From contig JAFEBH010000002.1 of NCBI GenBank assembly GCA_018242765.1, positions 310,001-374,000 of the forward strand: a stretch of 64,000 nucleotides of DNA. The letters run 5' to 3'. A program made the translations under genes and the position numbers. The notes beneath the pieces are model-generated. The model was not told the DNA's origin, ran no database searches, and worked only from the letters and a program-made list of their open reading frames with translations. Each line of letters starts with the position of its first letter. The stretch's first letter is position 1. Shown piece after piece: positions 34,247-43,442 of this stretch. The DNA is from Nitrospira sp. Its GTDB lineage: Bacteria; Nitrospirota; Nitrospiria; Nitrospirales; Nitrospiraceae.

Positions 34247-35794
34247 TTAATCGCGTCCCGGTCGTTTGAAGCCGTTCAGGCCCGCTGCCGTTAGAGGATT
34301 CCCGTACTTGGCCAACTCACTCTCAGGCCACGGCTTCGACAAGGCGCCCGTGGCATACAACATTCCGCCTCGTGCCACGGCGTAGTCGGCCTGCGCCCGA
34401 TACAGTTGGTACGCCTGCTCCACCACATTACGCTCACGAAGGTTCACAAAAAGGACGGTGGTTGCACCCATGTTGAATCGGGTCCGTTCCCCCTCCTCCA
34501 GCGTCTTCGCGAGTCGGAGCGCTTCCGTTGCCGCCTTTACCCGGTCTCGGGCCCGCACTTGAGCCGAGAGCCAGTTATCCACGTCGATGCTCACTTGTTG
34601 CTCGGTATACAGCTGTTTCAAAGCCAATTGTTGCTGGTCTGCTTCCGCGTACAAGACCTTCCCGCGCCCTTCTCGCTGGAACACTGGCATTGCAAACCAC
34701 GATTCCGTCCGATACCCGATTCCCACGTTCCAGTCTGAACCGGCTTCCATTTGCCCCCCCCGAAAATCGAACTTGGGGAGCAGGTAGTTTTTGGCGAGCT
34801 TGATGTCGATATTATTCAGCTGAGCTTCGATGTAAAGCTCCCGCACTTCTGGCCGCGTTTCTTTCGCCTCTACTTTATTGACGGCAATTTGCTCCGCAGT
34901 TGGCAACGGTGTTTCGCCCTGGAATTCCGGCGCCCATTCCGATCGCGGCGTCACCGGCTCACCGTTCTCCCAGAGAAAGAGGGATAATTTGTATTGCTCA
35001 TACTCCACCTTCCGCTGCGCGGCAATGGCGGCCTCTCGCCGAACCTGAACCTCTTTATTAGCCTCAATGACATCGAGCGGCGAGGCCAGACCACGCTTCA
35101 CCCGTCCCTCAATCTGCGTGAACCGCTCTTCGGCCACAGCCAGAGTGCGCTTCACAATCTCGGCCTGTTTCGCGGCAACCTGCCAATCCCAGTACTGCAC
35201 AGCGCCAGCCAGGTAGAGGTCTTGCCGTTCATGTGCCACCGCAATTTCCGCTTGCGGCCCCGCGAGTTCGGCCTTCTGAAAGTCGGCGTACTCTTCGTTC
35301 ATCATGAGACCGCGTAGCAGGTGGGCCGACCCACCCAAGATCAGTTGCTGGTTATGCCAGAAGAGCAGTCCATCATTCGCGAGAAGGGCGTGGGCACCTT
35401 GGTTGGTGCGATCCCCAAATCCGTTGCGAATCCCACCTTCAATCGTGAAGCCCCAGGGATGCCCCATCTCGATCGTGCTGTCGTTATATCCCCCCGTCGT
35501 CGTATTCACGAAGGCGAGGAAGTTCCATGACTGATACCGGTCGGCTTCGGTCCTGTTCTTGAACTTTGGCTCCCAGGCCCCAAGCGCCTTCAGGATCTTC
35601 GCCCGGGCCTCAATCCGTTCAACCCCGGTTGCCCGAAGCAGCGGATGAGTTAATTCAATCCTGGCGAGCACTTCACTGATGGTCAGGGGCTCGGTGCGGG
35701 AGGACTGCGCCTTCAACGCGCTGGAATCGTGCACCGGCTCAGCGAGCGTCACCACCGGAATCAGGATCAGAATCAGGAATAGGAGAGCGGCCAT
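34247..35794 (-). CDS. TolC-like outer-membrane efflux protein, copy 2
   Basis: 515 residues from ATG 35794, ribosome site AAGGAG ten bases upstream. Signal peptide about 1-19 (LFLILILIPVVTLA). Same architecture as its neighbours: TISEVLARIELTHPLLRATG, KALGAWEPKFKNRTEADRYQ, LAGAVQYWDWQVAAKQAEIV, YEQYKLSLFLWENGEPVTPR, EEGERTRFNMGATTVLFVNL and C-terminal GFKRPGRD. It starts 23 bases after copy 1 stops and ends 25 bases before copy 3 starts. Clear tandem duplication. Confidence 0.9.
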   Translation of the reverse strand: MAALLFLILILIPVVTLAEPVHDSSALKAQSSRTEPLTISEVLARIELTHPLLRATGVERIEARAKILKALGAWEPKFKNRTEADRYQSWNFLAFVNTTTGGYNDSTIEMGHPWGFTIEGGIRNGFGDRTNQGAHALLANDGLLFWHNQQLILGGSAHLLRGLMMNEEYADFQKAELAGPQAEIAVAHERQDLYLAGAVQYWDWQVAAKQAEIVKRTLAVAEERFTQIEGRVKRGLASPLDVIEANKEVQVRREAAIAAQRKVEYEQYKLSLFLWENGEPVTPRSEWAPEFQGETPLPTAEQIAVNKVEAKETRPEVRELYIEAQLNNIDIKLAKNYLLPKFDFRGGQMEAGSDWNVGIGYRTESWFAMPVFQREGRGKVLYAEADQQQLALKQLYTEQQVSIDVDNWLSAQVRARDRVKAATEALRLAKTLEEGERTRFNMGATTVLFVNLRERNVVEQAYQLYRAQADYAVARGGMLYATGALSKPWPESELAKYGNPLTAAGLNGFKRPGRD

Positions 35795-35817
35795 CGAAGG
35801 ATGCTCCTTGTGCCGGA

Positions 35818-37371
35818 CTAATCGCGGCCCGGTTGTTTGTACCCGTTCAGGCCCACCGCTGTCTGTGGATTTCCATACTGCGCCAAGGACTCTGTCGCCC
35901 ACGGCTTGCCCAGGACACCCCTGGCATACAGCATGCCACCACGCGCTACAGCGTAGTCAGCCTGCGCCCGATACAGCTGGTACGCTGATTCCACCACATG
36001 GCGCTCACGGAGGTTCACGAAGAGCACCGTGGTCGCCCCCATGTTAAATCTCGTGCGCTCACCTTCTTCCAACGTCTTGGCCAACCGCAGGGCCTCCGTT
36101 GACGCCGCCACTCGGTCCCTGGCGCGCACTTGAGCCGAAAGCCAGTTGTCCACGTCGAAGCTGACTTGTTGCTCGGTGTACAGCTGCTTCAAGGCCAGTT
36201 GCTGCTGGGCCACCTCCGCAGCCATGACCTTTCCACGGGCTTCCCGCTGAAACAGCGGCATCTCGGAGTGCAGACCGACCCGGTAACCGATTCCCACAAT
36301 CCAGTCCGAGACGCCCTTAGTGGGCCCGCCCTCAAGATCCAACGTCGGAAGCAGTTTGTTCTTCGCCAGCTTGATATCGATATTGTTGATCTTGGCTTCC
36401 ATGTAGAGGTCGCGCACCTCCGGACGTGATTCTTTAGCCTCTACCTTGTAGCCCGCAACTTCCTCGTTGGTCGGAAGCGGTGTTTCACCCTGGAATTCCG
36501 GCGCCCATTCTGGTCGCGGCGTCACTGGCTCGCCGTTCTCCCAGAGATAGAGGGAGAGCTTATATTGCTCATACTCCACCTTCCGCTGCGCAACGATCGC
36601 CGCTTGTTTCCGCCGCTGCACCTCTTGGCTTGCCTCGACAACATCGAGTGGCGCGACCCGCCCGCCCTTGGCCAATCCTTCAACCTGAACTAAGCGCTCT
36701 TCGGCAACGGCCAAGGCTCGCTTCACCACCTCGGCTTGCTTCACGGCGACCTGCCAATCCCAGTACTGCACGGCGCCAGCCAGATAGAGATCTTGTCGCT
36801 TCTGCGCCACCTTGATCTCCGCTTTCGGTCCCGCGAGCTCGGCTTTCTGGAACTCGGCGTTTTCTTCGTTGACCATAAGCCCGCGCAGCAGGTGAAACGA
36901 CCCACCGTAGTAGAAATGCTGGGTATGATAAGTAGCCAGGAGATCAGGAGGATAGGCGATACGGTTGTTATTGCCGCGATCCCCGAAACCGCTGCGGAGC
37001 CCGCCTTCGACTGTGAAACCCCAGGGATGCCCGACCTGGATCGTGCTGTCGGCATACCCCGCCGTATGTTGACTCGGGATATCGAACGCCGTCGTGAGAT
37101 TCCACGTATTATACCGTTCGGTCTGTGTATAGTTCTTGATCTGTGGCTCCCAGGCCCCCAGCGCCTTCAGGATTTTCGCCCGGGCCTTCGTTCGCTCAGC
37201 GCCCATGGCTTGAAGCAGCGGATGCGTCAACTCGATACGAGCCAACACTTCTCCGATGGTCAGGGGAGCGGTGCGCGTCGACTGCGCCTGCATGCCACTC
37301 GAGTCGATCACCGGTTCGGCCATCGTCGTCACCGGCAGCATAATCAACACAACCAACAACAGAGCGACCAT
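35818..37371 (-). CDS. TolC-like outer-membrane efflux protein, copy 1
   Basis: 517 residues; first gene of the operon. Start ATG 37371 with AAGGGAG before it. Signal peptide about 1-18 (LLVVLIMLPVTTMA). It carries TIGEVLARIELTHPLLQAMG, KALGAWEPQIKNYTQTERYN, LAGAVQYWDWQVAVKQAEVV, EEGERTRFNMGATTVLFVNL and C-terminal GYKQPGRD. The helical periplasmic parts are almost the same as in copies 2 and 3, while the segment around residues 80-150, expected in the outer-membrane barrel, differs most. TolC works as a trimer, so three paralogues in one operon could form mixed channels. Confidence 0.9.
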   Translation of the reverse strand: MVALLLVVLIMLPVTTMAEPVIDSSGMQAQSTRTAPLTIGEVLARIELTHPLLQAMGAERTKARAKILKALGAWEPQIKNYTQTERYNTWNLTTAFDIPSQHTAGYADSTIQVGHPWGFTVEGGLRSGFGDRGNNNRIAYPPDLLATYHTQHFYYGGSFHLLRGLMVNEENAEFQKAELAGPKAEIKVAQKRQDLYLAGAVQYWDWQVAVKQAEVVKRALAVAEERLVQVEGLAKGGRVAPLDVVEASQEVQRRKQAAIVAQRKVEYEQYKLSLYLWENGEPVTPRPEWAPEFQGETPLPTNEEVAGYKVEAKESRPEVRDLYMEAKINNIDIKLAKNKLLPTLDLEGGPTKGVSDWIVGIGYRVGLHSEMPLFQREARGKVMAAEVAQQQLALKQLYTEQQVSFDVDNWLSAQVRARDRVAASTEALRLAKTLEEGERTRFNMGATTVLFVNLRERHVVESAYQLYRAQADYAVARGGMLYARGVLGKPWATESLAQYGNPQTAVGLNGYKQPGRD

Positions 37372-37449
37372 CGAGGAACTCCCTTCCAGTCACGTCATGT
37401 CAGGTAGCGGACGGCGCCCACACTAGCAATCTCCCCTTCATTTTTCAAA

Positions 37450-37493
37450 ATAGATAAAACAGATTGGATCTATCGTGAAATCCGATGTATAGT
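37450..37493 (+). promoter_or_regulatory. Promoter of the nhaR-like gene with overlapping LysR-type box
   Basis: TTGGAT (37464-37469), an 18-base spacer, then TATAGT (37488-37493). An inverted repeat ATAGAT-N12-ATCTAT (37450-37455 with 37468-37473) overlaps the -35, as expected for a LysR-type site used for autoregulation and divergent control of the TolC operon starting at 37371. Confidence 0.5.
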
Positions 37494-37522
37494 AATGCCC
37501 CCATTGTGACCGAGGAGGCCGT

Positions 37523-38422
37523 ATGGAGTGGTTGAACTACCATCATCTCCTGTATTTCTGGTCCGTCGCTAAACATGGAACCGTGACCAAAGCCTCCGAA
37601 GAACTTCGCTTGGCGCAGCCCACCCTCAGCGGCCAGATTCATCTCTTAGAAAATACCTTTGGAGAAAAGCTATTCATTCGAACAGGCCGACGCCTTGTGC
37701 TGACGGAGATGGGCCAGCTCGTGTTCAAGTACGCCGAGGACATCTTCGCGACCGGGCAAGAACTCCTCAATACCGTCAAAGGAAAAACCGACGGACAGCC
37801 AGCACGTCTGGTGGTGGGAATTGCAGATGCCGTGCCCAAACCATTGGCGACCCAGCTCCTCAAGTCAGCCATAAGGATGTATCGGCCGACGCGCCTGATC
37901 TGCCAGGAAGATAAACTGCGCCAACTGCTGACTGATCTGTCTGCTCATCGGTCGGACTTGGTGATCGCCGACACTCCCGCCCCCCCAGGCGTGAAAGAAC
38001 ATACGTACAACCACCCCTTGGGCGAATCGGGGGTCACTCTGTTTGCGACAGCGACGCTGGCGGCCCAGCATCGGCGGGACTTTCCCCATTCACTCCGTAA
38101 CGCGCCGCTCCTCCTGCCCACGTCCACCGCCGTGCTTCGTCGATTGATGGACCAATGGATGGTGAACCATGGCATCCATCCCAACGTGGTCGGCGAATTC
38201 GATGACAGTGCGACCCTCAAAGCCTTCGGTCAGGATGGCCATGGAATCTTCCCTGGCGCCACCGTCATCGAGAAAGAGATCTGTCGCCAATACCAGGTGC
38301 AAGTGGTGGGACGGTTAGATGGACTCATCCAACACTTCTATGCAATCACCGTCGAACGACGGCTGAAACATCCGGCCGTCCTTGCGCTTGTTCGCACAGC
38401 TCGGCGCGAATTGCTCAGTTAG
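37523..38422 (+). CDS. NhaR-type LysR-family transcriptional regulator
   Basis: 299 residues. The N-terminal helix-turn-helix begins MEWLNYHHLLYFWSVAKHGT, the characteristic NhaR start, with ASEELRLAQPTLSGQIHLLE as the recognition part. The effector domain covers about 90-299. NhaR proteins activate Na+/H+ antiporter genes in enterobacteria, but none is nearby here. Divergent orientation and the shared 151-base intergenic region make the TolC-ABC-HlyD operon the likely target. GAGGAGG precedes ATG 37523. Confidence 0.88.
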   Translation: MEWLNYHHLLYFWSVAKHGTVTKASEELRLAQPTLSGQIHLLENTFGEKLFIRTGRRLVLTEMGQLVFKYAEDIFATGQELLNTVKGKTDGQPARLVVGIADAVPKPLATQLLKSAIRMYRPTRLICQEDKLRQLLTDLSAHRSDLVIADTPAPPGVKEHTYNHPLGESGVTLFATATLAAQHRRDFPHSLRNAPLLLPTSTAVLRRLMDQWMVNHGIHPNVVGEFDDSATLKAFGQDGHGIFPGATVIEKEICRQYQVQVVGRLDGLIQHFYAITVERRLKHPAVLALVRTARRELLS

Positions 38423-38456
38423 CAGAGCACAGCCCCTCGCCACCAGGCATCCTTGA

Positions 38457-39170
38457 TCAGAACTCACGACGCCCAACGGCTTTCAGTAGGTGCCCTCGTT
38501 CCTGACTCGTGAGCTCTTTCCACTCGCCGCTGCTCAGTCCGTTGACCGTGATGTGCATGATCCTGGTTCGATGCAGCATGATCACCCGATAGCCGAGCGT
38601 TTGACACATCCTCCGGATCTGTCGATTCCGCCCCTCGGTCAAGACAATGTGGAACCGATCCCGCCCGACTCGACTCATTCGACAAGGCTTCGTTCGGTTG
38701 CCGAGAATAACGACACCCTTCTCCATATGATCCAGAAAGGCCTGATCGAACGGATGATCCACTCGAACGAGGTACTCCCGCTCGTGTCCGAATTCGGTAC
38801 GGAGGATCTCATTCACGATATTGCCGTCGTTCGTCAGTAAGATGAGTCCGGACGAATCCTTATCGAGCCGCCCGATCGGAAAAATCCGTTCAGGATGTCC
38901 AATCTCAGCAATGATATTTCGTGGGACATGCGATTCGCTCGTGGTCGTGACACCGACCGGTTTATGGTACTTGATATAGAGGGGGGCTTTCCCCCAGGGG
39001 AGGATGTGGCCTTCACGGGCGATGACGTCGGATGGCTCGACCTGATCCCCAAGCGTGGCCACACGGCCGTTGATCGTGATCACTCCGGACTCGACCAATC
39101 GGTCGGCTTCACGCCGAGAGCAGATCCCCTGTTCAGTGAAAAACTTATTGATGCGGATCGTCTGAGCCAC
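38457..39170 (-). CDS. rluF: RluF-like 23S rRNA pseudouridine synthase
   Basis: 237 residues: S4 RNA-binding domain about 1-60 (INKFFTEQGICSRREADRLV, VITINGRVATLGDQV) and an RsuA/RluF-type catalytic domain with the Asp in IGRLDKDSSGLILLTNDG and later TEGRNRQIRRMCQTLGYRV. It isomerises a uridine in 23S rRNA, or a tRNA in some members. It ends the minus-strand run that begins at the deoxyhypusine-synthase-like gene, 33 bases after speB. Confidence 0.9.
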   Translation of the reverse strand: MAQTIRINKFFTEQGICSRREADRLVESGVITINGRVATLGDQVEPSDVIAREGHILPWGKAPLYIKYHKPVGVTTTSESHVPRNIIAEIGHPERIFPIGRLDKDSSGLILLTNDGNIVNEILRTEFGHEREYLVRVDHPFDQAFLDHMEKGVVILGNRTKPCRMSRVGRDRFHIVLTEGRNRQIRRMCQTLGYRVIMLHRTRIMHITVNGLSSGEWKELTSQERGHLLKAVGRREF

Positions 39171-39203
39171 GGGAGGATAGAACTCTTCTCGGTGACGCGG
39201 AGG

Positions 39204-40136
39204 TTAATGGACGCGACGACCGGCCCTGATGCGACCGAGTATGCGATAGATCAACCGCGCAATGGAAAATTGTGGGGCGACAAATCCTTCAATGGGGGCG
39301 ATCTCGCTGATATCCATTCCCACGATACCTGGTCCGTTGGCAAGAGCCGTGATGAGATTGAGGGTGTCGTACCAGCCAAGCCCCCCAGGCTCTGGAGTCC
39401 CCAAGGCCGGAATAATCGACGCATCCAGCCCATCGCAATCGAAGGTCAGATACACCGGCGTTCGGCAGGCCGCGATGATGTCAGGAATCCATTTCACCGC
39501 CTTCCCTTCGTACGGACCGGATGGATCGAGGAGCGTCGCGGCAAAGAACGTCTTGATGCAGTCCGTTGTGTCGATCCGTACAATCTCCTCAGGGCTGATC
39601 GACCGGATCCCCACCTGCACAAGCGGTAATCCATCACCCACGACCCGTGCCATCACGCTGGCATGGCTGAACGGATTGCCTTGATAGGCCTCGCGCAGAT
39701 CGCCATGGGCATCAATTTGAACAACCGTCAGCTGCGAGTAGCGTTTGGCATGGGCACGAATCGCACCCAACGCACCGGTGTGTTCCCCCGTCAGTGTGAC
39801 TAAAAACCGTCCGGATCCGACGTGCCGTGACACGAACGCTTCAATGGCGTCGACGGCATCCAGGTTAACCTTCCCGTTCAGTTCCAAGGGGGAAGCTGTG
39901 GCCACCCCGCCCCATTCTCGATAGGGCTCGCACCGCAGCTGTTCGTCGTAGAATTCCACCTGCCCGGAGGCTTCAAGGATGGCTGACGGGCCCCGATCCG
40001 AGCCACGAATGTAACTCGAGGTATGCTCATAGGGGGCCGGCAAAACATAGACGCCAGCCTGGTCCGGATGGCACCAGGGTTCGTCTATTCCCAGGAAATT
40101 CTGGTCTGGACCTTCCCAGCCAGCAGGAAGTGTCAT
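39204..40136 (-). CDS. speB: Agmatinase (arginase/agmatinase family)
   Basis: 310 residues from ATG 40136 (AGGGGAAGGA in front; GTG 40157 less likely). Hydrolyses agmatine to putrescine and urea with two Mn ions. Metal motifs: GEHTGALGAIR, VVQIDAHGDLREAY and LTFDCDGLDASIIPALGTPE. It follows the arginine decarboxylase gene by 65 bases, giving the arginine-agmatine-putrescine route in two adjacent genes. C-terminal region normal. Confidence 0.92.
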   Translation of the reverse strand: MTLPAGWEGPDQNFLGIDEPWCHPDQAGVYVLPAPYEHTSSYIRGSDRGPSAILEASGQVEFYDEQLRCEPYREWGGVATASPLELNGKVNLDAVDAIEAFVSRHVGSGRFLVTLTGEHTGALGAIRAHAKRYSQLTVVQIDAHGDLREAYQGNPFSHASVMARVVGDGLPLVQVGIRSISPEEIVRIDTTDCIKTFFAATLLDPSGPYEGKAVKWIPDIIAACRTPVYLTFDCDGLDASIIPALGTPEPGGLGWYDTLNLITALANGPGIVGMDISEIAPIEGFVAPQFSIARLIYRILGRIRAGRRVH

Positions 40137-40201
40137 GCTGATCCTTCCCCTCGCCACCAGGGCGATTGAGACTTGCTCCTCTCAACCGGCATGACAGGTC
40201 C

Positions 40202-40771
40202 CTATCGGCGAGGACGAGAGGGTACGTTTTCCGGTGGGATAAATACTGCCAACGCAATGACGGTCGTCCACTTGCCCTTCTTCCCAACGGCCGACTGAGT
40301 GATATTCAGCGTCTGCACGATCTTTCCGCCCATCTTGAATACCTGTTCCCGCTCTTTCCAGGCAACATTGGGGTCGAACTCAACGCCTAACGTCGTCGCC
40401 AGCATCTGCGCCGCCAAGTCTTCCGTGTACTCGCCCGTCTCTTCATCCGTCTCGCCATGGGCATGGTGCTCGGAGAGATACCCGTAGGTCCCTCGATCAG
40501 TCGGCTTGGCAAGCCCCACGGATGCCGACACGAGCTGGTTCCGTTCATTGGTTTCGGAACGGGCCATGACGCAAAACGTGATTTCACCGGGCTTCAGCAG
40601 CTGTTCACCGCGCTTCCGGGGGATGATCTTACAGTGCGGCGGAAGGATGGAGGACACGCTGACTAGGTTGCAGTACGCCACACCGGCGCTGCGCAACGCC
40701 TCTTCGAAGGAGGCCAGTTTTTCCTTGTGGACTCCCACCCCTCTCGTGAGAAACATATGCGTAGGTACCAT
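40202..40771 (-). CDS. pdaD: Pyruvoyl-dependent arginine decarboxylase
   Basis: 189 residues. Decarboxylates arginine to agmatine. The proenzyme cleaves itself at the Ser-Ser pair in [10 protein letters not shown] (S40-S41), turning the second Ser into the pyruvoyl group; [18 protein letters not shown] and [20 protein letters not shown] are family stretches. ATG 40771 is favoured over 40774 by distance from AAAGGGGAG. This archaeal/chlamydial-type enzyme replaces the usual PLP-dependent SpeA. Pairing with speB supports the assignment. Confidence 0.93.
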   Translation of the reverse strand: MVPTHMFLTRGVGVHKEKLASFEEALRSAGVAYCNLVSVSSILPPHCKIIPRKRGEQLLKPGEITFCVMARSETNERNQLVSASVGLAKPTDRGTYGYLSEHHAHGETDEETGEYTEDLAAQMLATTLGVEFDPNVAWKEREQVFKMGGKIVQTLNITQSAVGKKGKWTTVIALAVFIPPENVPSRPRR

Positions 40772-40923
40772 CATCTCCCCTTTCGTCCGGCTATCCGCCT
40801 TTCTGGTTGTTCGGAAATTGTTGCGTGACGTGCGTTCAAGCGGTCAGCCTGCAAACACACTGCTCCGTACCAACGGTATTGGGCGTTTGTTGTAGCAAGA
40901 TTGAACCGGCTTCGCAATATCTT

Positions 40924-42378
40924 CTAGACACTTTTTTCGGATGGATTGGATGGCTCCTTGAGGTTCATGACAAGCATCCGAGGTTCGGTCATGTCTTCGA
41001 TTGCAGCGCGGACACCTTCGCGCCCCAACCCCGAATCCTTCACGCCGCCGTACGGCATATGATCCGCCCGGAACGTCGGAATTTCATTCGCCAAGACGGC
41101 TCCCACTTCAAGATGCCGAAAGGCATAAAAGATCTTATTGATGTCCTGGGTAAAAAGACCGGCCTGTAACCCAAAATCGGACTGATTGAGCATCGCCACG
41201 GCTTCGCTGAGCTGCCAATAGGGTGTCACTGTCACGACCGGTCCAAATACCTCTCGACATGAGACTTTCATCTCAGGCCTCACATTCCCCAACACCGTGG
41301 CTTCCACCAACGACCCCTTCCGTTTCCCACCCAAAAGCACGCGTGCCCCGTCCGCCACCGCTTCGCCAATCCAGCTCTCCACCCGTTGAGCAGCCGTTTG
41401 ATCGATGAGAGGACCGATGGTCGTCGACTCATCGGCGGGATCGCCTAGTTTAAGCCGAGCCACGTGCATGAGGAGTTTTGTCGTAAATGCATCGACGACC
41501 GTCTGGTGCACGAAGACCCGCTGTACCGAAATACAGGTCTGGCCGGCATATCCGAACCCGCCTGCGGCACAGCGCTGCGCCGCCAGGTCAAGATCGGCAT
41601 CCGGCTCGATCACCACGCCCGCATTGCCACCAAGCTCGAGCGTGACTTTTTTCTTTCCACATTTGGCCTTCAACATCCATCCCACCGACACACTGCCGGT
41701 GAAACTCAGCAGCTTAAATCGAGGATCGACCACCATCCGTTCGGCAAGGGCATTCTCGCAGGGCACGACATTCAAACCACCTGGAGGGACACCCGCTTCG
41801 AGCGCAATCTCGCCGAGCAGCAGCGCCGTCAACGGCGTTTGCGGGGCCGGCTTAATCAGAATCGGATTCCCCGCCGCAAGCGCCGGCGCCACCTTGTGAG
41901 CCACCAGATTCAGCGGAAAGTTGAAAGGGGTGATGCCAAGAATCGGACCGATCGGGAATCGGCGAAGGACCCCGAGATGAGTGTCAAAGCCGGGTGTCCA
42001 ATCGAGCGGTACCACCTCACCTGCAATCCGACGTGACTCCTCGGCCGCCACGGTAAAGGTTTGGATGGCTCGACTGACTTCCCGCTTGGCATCAGTGATC
42101 GGCTTCCCCGCCTCGGCCGTGATGGTCTGCGCACACTCGTCTCGCCGTCGGTAGAGCAACGCCGCAATCTGTTGGAGGATGTTGTACCGAGTATGTCCAG
42201 GCAGCTGCCCCATTACCGTCGCTGAGCTCGACGTCGATAGGATGGCGTCTTCGACATCAGACTCGGTGGCTTGAGCGACCTGAGCCACGAATTTCCCGGT
42301 GAACGGATCGACGACCGGAGTCGCAACCGCACTCTGCTTCCACTGGCCATGGACTAGAAATGGACGGGATTCCTGCAC
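40924..42378 (-). CDS. NAD(P)-dependent aldehyde dehydrogenase
   Basis: 484 residues. Catalytic Glu in VTLELGGNAGVV and nucleophile Cys in GYAGQTCISVQRV; cofactor-site stretches GITPFNFPLNLVAHKVAPAL and SFTGSVSVGWML; C-terminal MPYGGVKDSGLGREGVR. Closest in feel to lactaldehyde/succinate semialdehyde/GapN-like members. The place in a polyamine cluster raises the possibility of an aminoaldehyde substrate, but this is only inference. Confidence 0.9.
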   Translation of the reverse strand: MQESRPFLVHGQWKQSAVATPVVDPFTGKFVAQVAQATESDVEDAILSTSSSATVMGQLPGHTRYNILQQIAALLYRRRDECAQTITAEAGKPITDAKREVSRAIQTFTVAAEESRRIAGEVVPLDWTPGFDTHLGVLRRFPIGPILGITPFNFPLNLVAHKVAPALAAGNPILIKPAPQTPLTALLLGEIALEAGVPPGGLNVVPCENALAERMVVDPRFKLLSFTGSVSVGWMLKAKCGKKKVTLELGGNAGVVIEPDADLDLAAQRCAAGGFGYAGQTCISVQRVFVHQTVVDAFTTKLLMHVARLKLGDPADESTTIGPLIDQTAAQRVESWIGEAVADGARVLLGGKRKGSLVEATVLGNVRPEMKVSCREVFGPVVTVTPYWQLSEAVAMLNQSDFGLQAGLFTQDINKIFYAFRHLEVGAVLANEIPTFRADHMPYGGVKDSGLGREGVRAAIEDMTEPRMLVMNLKEPSNPSEKSV

Positions 42379-42417
42379 GGGAAGATTCGCTGGAGTGTTT
42401 TATAGTTGAGGTTGGTA

Positions 42418-42690
42418 TTAGTCTGCCGCTTCCACCGGCGCAGCCGATTCGGCTGCCGGTTGGACAACCACGGCAGCCTCCTGTGCCGCCATGGCTTTGG
42501 CAATCAGCTCATCCGTCCCCCAATCACGAATCGCCTCCAAGGTAAATCCCTCGTAGGTCGAGACGCCATGACAGGACGGACAATCCGGCATCGGAACTTT
42601 TCGATAAAAGACTTCCGTGAGGCATGACATGCACACCCAGAAGTCGTCATCGCGATGAGAGACCGGCCAGAACGATTGCATCGAAACCAT
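42418..42690 (-). CDS. Zinc-ribbon protein of unknown function (90 aa)
   Basis: Start ATG 42690 with GGGAGAGG nine bases ahead. C-M-S-C (about 20-23) and C-P-S-C (37-40) would hold one zinc ion; between them TEVFYRKVPMPD. A helical stretch (LEAIRDWGTDELIAKAMAAQ) and an Ala/Val/Glu-rich tail follow. Resembles small rubredoxin-like or FmdB-like ribbons but no exact family. Lies between the dsbA-like and aldehyde dehydrogenase genes. Confidence 0.75.
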   Translation of the reverse strand: MVSMQSFWPVSHRDDDFWVCMSCLTEVFYRKVPMPDCPSCHGVSTYEGFTLEAIRDWGTDELIAKAMAAQEAAVVVQPAAESAAPVEAAD

Positions 42691-42800
42691 AGGGATACCT
42701 CTCCCTTGTATGATACAGAGGACTATCGCACCTGAGTGCCGATGTCAACCCTACGGCACAGACTCACCTTCGTTCCACATTGCTCAGCCACTCACTTCCT

Positions 42801-43442
42801 CTACTTTGTGCCGCTTGCTAACAACCGATCGATCTCTTCCGCGAACATCTCAAACGGAAACGCGCCCGGAATGGCCACGGCCGGTTCCTTTTCCGTCGGC
42901 TCCGTCGCGGTCCGAACAAGGATGAACCCGGGGGTTCCATGAAACCCCCACTGATTGGCTTCCTGGCGATCCTCGAAAATCGCCTTTGTATACCGCCCAT
43001 CGCTCATACACCGCTCAAAAACTGCTTGATCTAGCCTCAACGTCGCCGCATGGCGCCGATACACTTGCTTGTCCAGCTGTCCCCCTTCGGAAAACAATCG
43101 GTCATGCATCCCCCAATACTGGCCTTGCGCACCAGCACATCGTGCCGCCGTCGCCGCATCGAGTCCCGCCCCTTGATCGCCCCTCGGGAAATCTCTGTAC
43201 ATGAATCGTACCTTCCCGGTATCGACGTAGCGCTCCTGAATGCGTGGCCATGTCCGCTTGAAGAACTTCAAGCAAAACCCGCAGGTAAAATCCGAGTACT
43301 CAATCAACGTGACTGGGGCATTGGCTTGCCCCCTCACCCGGATATCGGTCTCGCTGGAATCTCCTGCGGACACCGGAGCAGACCACAAGAGAACGCCAAC
43401 TATGACGACTCGACAGGCCCATTGATCAGTCATACGCTTCAT
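42801..43442 (-). CDS. DsbA-like periplasmic thiol oxidoreductase
   Basis: 213 residues from ATG 43442, whose ATGA overlaps the stop of the upstream deoxyhypusine-synthase-like gene; ATG 43433 is an alternative. Signal peptide to about residue 28 (VVIVGVLLWSAPVSA). Thioredoxin fold with active site DFTCGFCLKF (C-G-F-C), helical insertion, and cis-Pro region FHGTPGFILV. Members with this layout (DsbA/DSBA-like thioredoxin, BdbD type) oxidise or isomerise disulfides in exported proteins. Confidence 0.85.
   Translation of the reverse strand: MKRMTDQWACRVVIVGVLLWSAPVSAGDSSETDIRVRGQANAPVTLIEYSDFTCGFCLKFFKRTWPRIQERYVDTGKVRFMYRDFPRGDQGAGLDAATAARCAGAQGQYWGMHDRLFSEGGQLDKQVYRRHAATLRLDQAVFERCMSDGRYTKAIFEDRQEANQWGFHGTPGFILVRTATEPTEKEPAVAIPGAFPFEMFAEEIDRLLASGTK

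Noticed and set aside
29321..37371. A classic type-I secretion system with an RTX substrate
   Set aside because: No glycine-rich RTX repeat protein is encoded in the window, and the ATPase motifs needed for such transport are missing.
37523..38422. Naming the LysR regulator nhaR with an antiporter role
   Set aside because: No Na+/H+ antiporter gene is present nearby; only the family type is supported.
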